DNA from: Streptomyces sp. NBC_01591
GTDB lineage: Bacteria; Actinomycetota; Actinomycetes; Streptomycetales; Streptomycetaceae
Assembly: GCF_035918155.1 (NCBI RefSeq)
Contig: NZ_CP109327.1
Location: 4,588,001 to 4,652,000, forward strand
Direction of reading: 5' to 3'
Length of the DNA stretch: 64,000 nucleotides
Shown: in pieces, positions 62,448-64,000 of the stretch
How the letters are laid out: each line of letters starts with the position of its first letter
Position numbering within the stretch: the stretch's first letter is position 1
The notes under the pieces: generated by a model
The model's database searches: none
The model's input: only the letters and a program-made list of their open reading frames with translations
What the model was told of the DNA's origin: nothing
Made by a program: the position numbers and the translations under genes

Positions 62448-63431
62448 TCACACGCCGGGCTCGCGTACCCCGGCACCGAGCAGCGCGAAGCCCACCGGGG
62501 TGAGGCTGTGGTGCACGGAGTTGCGCAGGCGGTTGCTGGAGACCAGGCCGGCGTTCCGCAGGACGGCCGCGTGCTCGCTGGCCGAGGAGACGGAGACCCC
62601 GACGCGCCGGGCCAGTTCACTCGTGGTGCACTCGCCGTCGAGGGATTCCAGGACGGCGGCCCTGGTGTGTCCCAGGAGCCGCGCGAGGCGCGGTCCCCCC
62701 GACGGGGGCGGGGGTGTCGGTCCTGGCACCACGGCCCGTGCGGGATAGACGAGGGTCGGCGGCAGGGACGGATCGGCCAGGGCGACCGGAGCCCGGTGGC
62801 AGAAGTACGACGGGATCAGGAGCAGCCCCCTGCCCTCCAGGCGCATGTCCGTCTCGACCGGGTAGTCGGCTTCCAGGACGGGCGGGCGCCAGCGCAGACC
62901 GGGCCCGAACGTGCGCAGCATCGCGTCGGTGCCGCCGAAGCACTGCGTGCGCGACCGCCAGGCACGGTCGGCCTCGATCCGCGCACGGATGCGCTGCCAT
63001 ATCCCGCCGAGGGCGTGGTGCCGGTATGCGCGCAGGGCATCCCCGAGGCGGTGGAGCACGGGCGACCTGCCCTCCGCGACCGACCGGGCCCAGGCGTCGA
63101 GCGGCTTGTCCTGCGCCAACTGGGCGACCTGACCGCACAATTGGGTCCGCGGGGTCGACAGCAGTGCGTCGAGCCCCGCCTCGAACCCCTCGGCGCTCTC
63201 GGCCGGCGTGAGGAAGTCCGGGAAGTAGCCACGGGCCGGGACCAGGGGTAACAGCAGGCGCAGCGGGGCCCGGCCGTTGCTGATGACGTGTCTCTGCCAG
63301 CGGACCATGACGGGGTCCGACTGCCGTTCCTGCAACTGGTGCAGGCTCAGTACGGATTCCCAGAGCGGATCGGGATTGTCGGCGACACGTGTACGGACCA
63401 GGTCCCCGGCCGTGAAGTGGATGCGCAGCAT
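62448..63431 (-). CDS. ArsR-like winged-helix regulator with long N-terminal domain
   Basis: The 327-residue product starts at ATG 63431 (LRIHFTAGDLVRTRVADNPD) with a GGGGGA site; the longer frame is not coding-like. Residues 1-230 form a helical and beta domain seen in Streptomyces ArsR-type proteins (WESVLSLHQLQERQSDPVMV, FVPARGYFPDF-like, GLLLIPSYFCHRAPVALADP). The C-terminal winged helix has RLARLLGHTRAAVLESLDGE, CTTSELARRVGVSVSSASEH and AAVLRNAGLVSSNRLRNSVH. No metal-binding cysteines of classical ArsR are seen; the ligand is unknown. It is divergent from the XRE gene. Confidence 0.87.
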   Translation of the reverse strand: MLRIHFTAGDLVRTRVADNPDPLWESVLSLHQLQERQSDPVMVRWQRHVISNGRAPLRLLLPLVPARGYFPDFLTPAESAEGFEAGLDALLSTPRTQLCGQVAQLAQDKPLDAWARSVAEGRSPVLHRLGDALRAYRHHALGGIWQRIRARIEADRAWRSRTQCFGGTDAMLRTFGPGLRWRPPVLEADYPVETDMRLEGRGLLLIPSYFCHRAPVALADPSLPPTLVYPARAVVPGPTPPPPSGGPRLARLLGHTRAAVLESLDGECTTSELARRVGVSVSSASEHAAVLRNAGLVSSNRLRNSVHHSLTPVGFALLGAGVREPGV

Positions 63432-63667
63432 ATGTCCCCCATGTGCAAGACGCGATCGCCGCTCCCCCGAGCGGCGCCGACGACTCCACGTTCTGTCGGC
63501 GTCGGTGCTGCGACCTTGCGACGGCGGTGGGTTCGAAGGCAAGGAGAAGCGGGGAGATGGGACAACGGGACACCTGAAGGGGCCTCAGCTGCCACGTTCG
63601 GGCCGAGTGGGACGACGCGGGACGCGCGTCCCGCGTCCCCAGGGGGAATCGGGGCAACGGGAGGGCG
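63432..63667. promoter_or_regulatory. Divergent promoter interval at the right edge
   Basis: 236 bases between the leftward ArsR-like and rightward XRE genes. A GGGACGCGGGACGCGTCCC-like inverted stretch (about 63610-63640, with GGACGCGCGTCCCGCGTCCC) could be an operator. Confidence 0.45.
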
Positions 63668-64000
63668 ATGACGTCCGATACGGAAATGCCGGAACCATCG
63701 GAACTGGCCGAATTGCTGGAGGCGCTGAAGCGGCGCAGCGGACGCAGCTACACGGCGCTCGCCCACCGCACCGGCCTCAGCCGGTCCACGCTCCACCGCT
63801 ACTGCCAGGGCTTGACCGTCCCCGGCAGCTTCGGGGCGGTCGAACGGGTGGCGCGGGTCTGTGGGGCGAGCCCGGCCGAACTGGACCGGCTGTACCGGGT
63901 CTGGTCGCGGACGACCGCCGAGGAGGCCCCGGACGACCGGAAGGAACGCCCGGACGGTGACGGGGAACGCCCGGACGAAGACAGGGAACGTCCGGACGAG
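63668..64000 (+). CDS. XRE-type helix-turn-helix protein, truncated by window edge
   Basis: From ATG 63668 (TSDTEMPEPSELAELLEALK), with GGGAGGG upstream, 111 codons are open to the right edge. The Cro/C1-type DNA-binding domain is RRSGRSYTALAHRTGLSRST with LHRYCQGLTVPGSFGAVERV. After it the sequence becomes a repeated charged linker (ERPDGDGERPDEDRERPDE). Streptomyces proteins of this type often continue into a membrane helix or an effector domain, which lies outside the window. It is divergent from the ArsR-like gene. Confidence 0.8.
   Translation, partial: MTSDTEMPEPSELAELLEALKRRSGRSYTALAHRTGLSRSTLHRYCQGLTVPGSFGAVERVARVCGASPAELDRLYRVWSRTTAEEAPDDRKERPDGDGERPDEDRERPDE

Overview
The window is high-GC actinobacterial chromosome, almost certainly Streptomyces. 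The evidence is the codon use, the frequent GTG/TTG starts, DUF3073, Lsr2 and BldC, and a housekeeping order (SRP RNA, dnaX, purD, purC, lsr2, purSQL, purF, purM, DUF3073, valine dehydrogenase, bldC, hrpA) that I recall from Streptomyces chromosomes. No plasmid origin, complete transposase or CRISPR array is visible.

Layout. 0-5.6 kb: a PucR-type regulator running off the left edge, the scar of a ferredoxin/ferredoxin-reductase/P450 locus, a membrane protein, a decayed TetR gene, a PIG-V-like mannosyltransferase and a sigma factor with a Ser-rich membrane partner. 6.0-10.8 kb: a tightly coupled three-gene operon (nucleotidyl-cyclase-like protein, 689-residue NTPase-like/helical protein, 300-residue protein of unknown family) behind a Crp/Fnr regulator. 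10.9-12.9 kb: a PadR regulator, its permease-prefix partner and small membrane proteins. 12.9-17.5 kb: an island bounded by direct repeats of the 3' half of tRNA-Ser. It carries a PIN/antitoxin pair, an ScoMcrA-like HNH restriction enzyme, a PD-(D/E)XK-like nuclease, a broken helicase-associated WYL gene and a truncated HD gene. 17.6-46 kb: the purine-biosynthesis backbone (purD, purC, purS-Q-L, purF, purM) interspersed with a two-component/ABC-2 efflux operon, Lsr2, a TetR gene facing a broken efflux pump, a META lipoprotein, valine dehydrogenase and bldC. 46-57 kb: hrpA, a DsbA/CcdA-like thiol pair, a tRNA cluster, a small zincin-like protein and a DEAD-box helicase with a repetitive Arg/Asp/Gly tail. 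57-64 kb: two coupled secreted FG-GAP proteins (one a dead trypsin fold), an amino-acid permease, tRNA-Lys, an ArsR-like regulator and a partial XRE regulator.

The strongest candidate for an undescribed system is the 6.07-9.94 kb operon. The cyclase-like protein keeps both metal-binding Asp positions and the Asn-x3-Arg pair of class III cyclases. It ends in a short Gly/Asn/Gln motif that recurs, without gaps, at the N terminus of the next protein. This is the arrangement expected of an amyloid-type (RHIM/BASS-like) signalling pair, here linked to a possible cyclic-nucleotide signal and an upstream Crp/Fnr receptor. The function is inferred, not shown. The tRNA-Ser island with restriction-like genes is the second point of interest.
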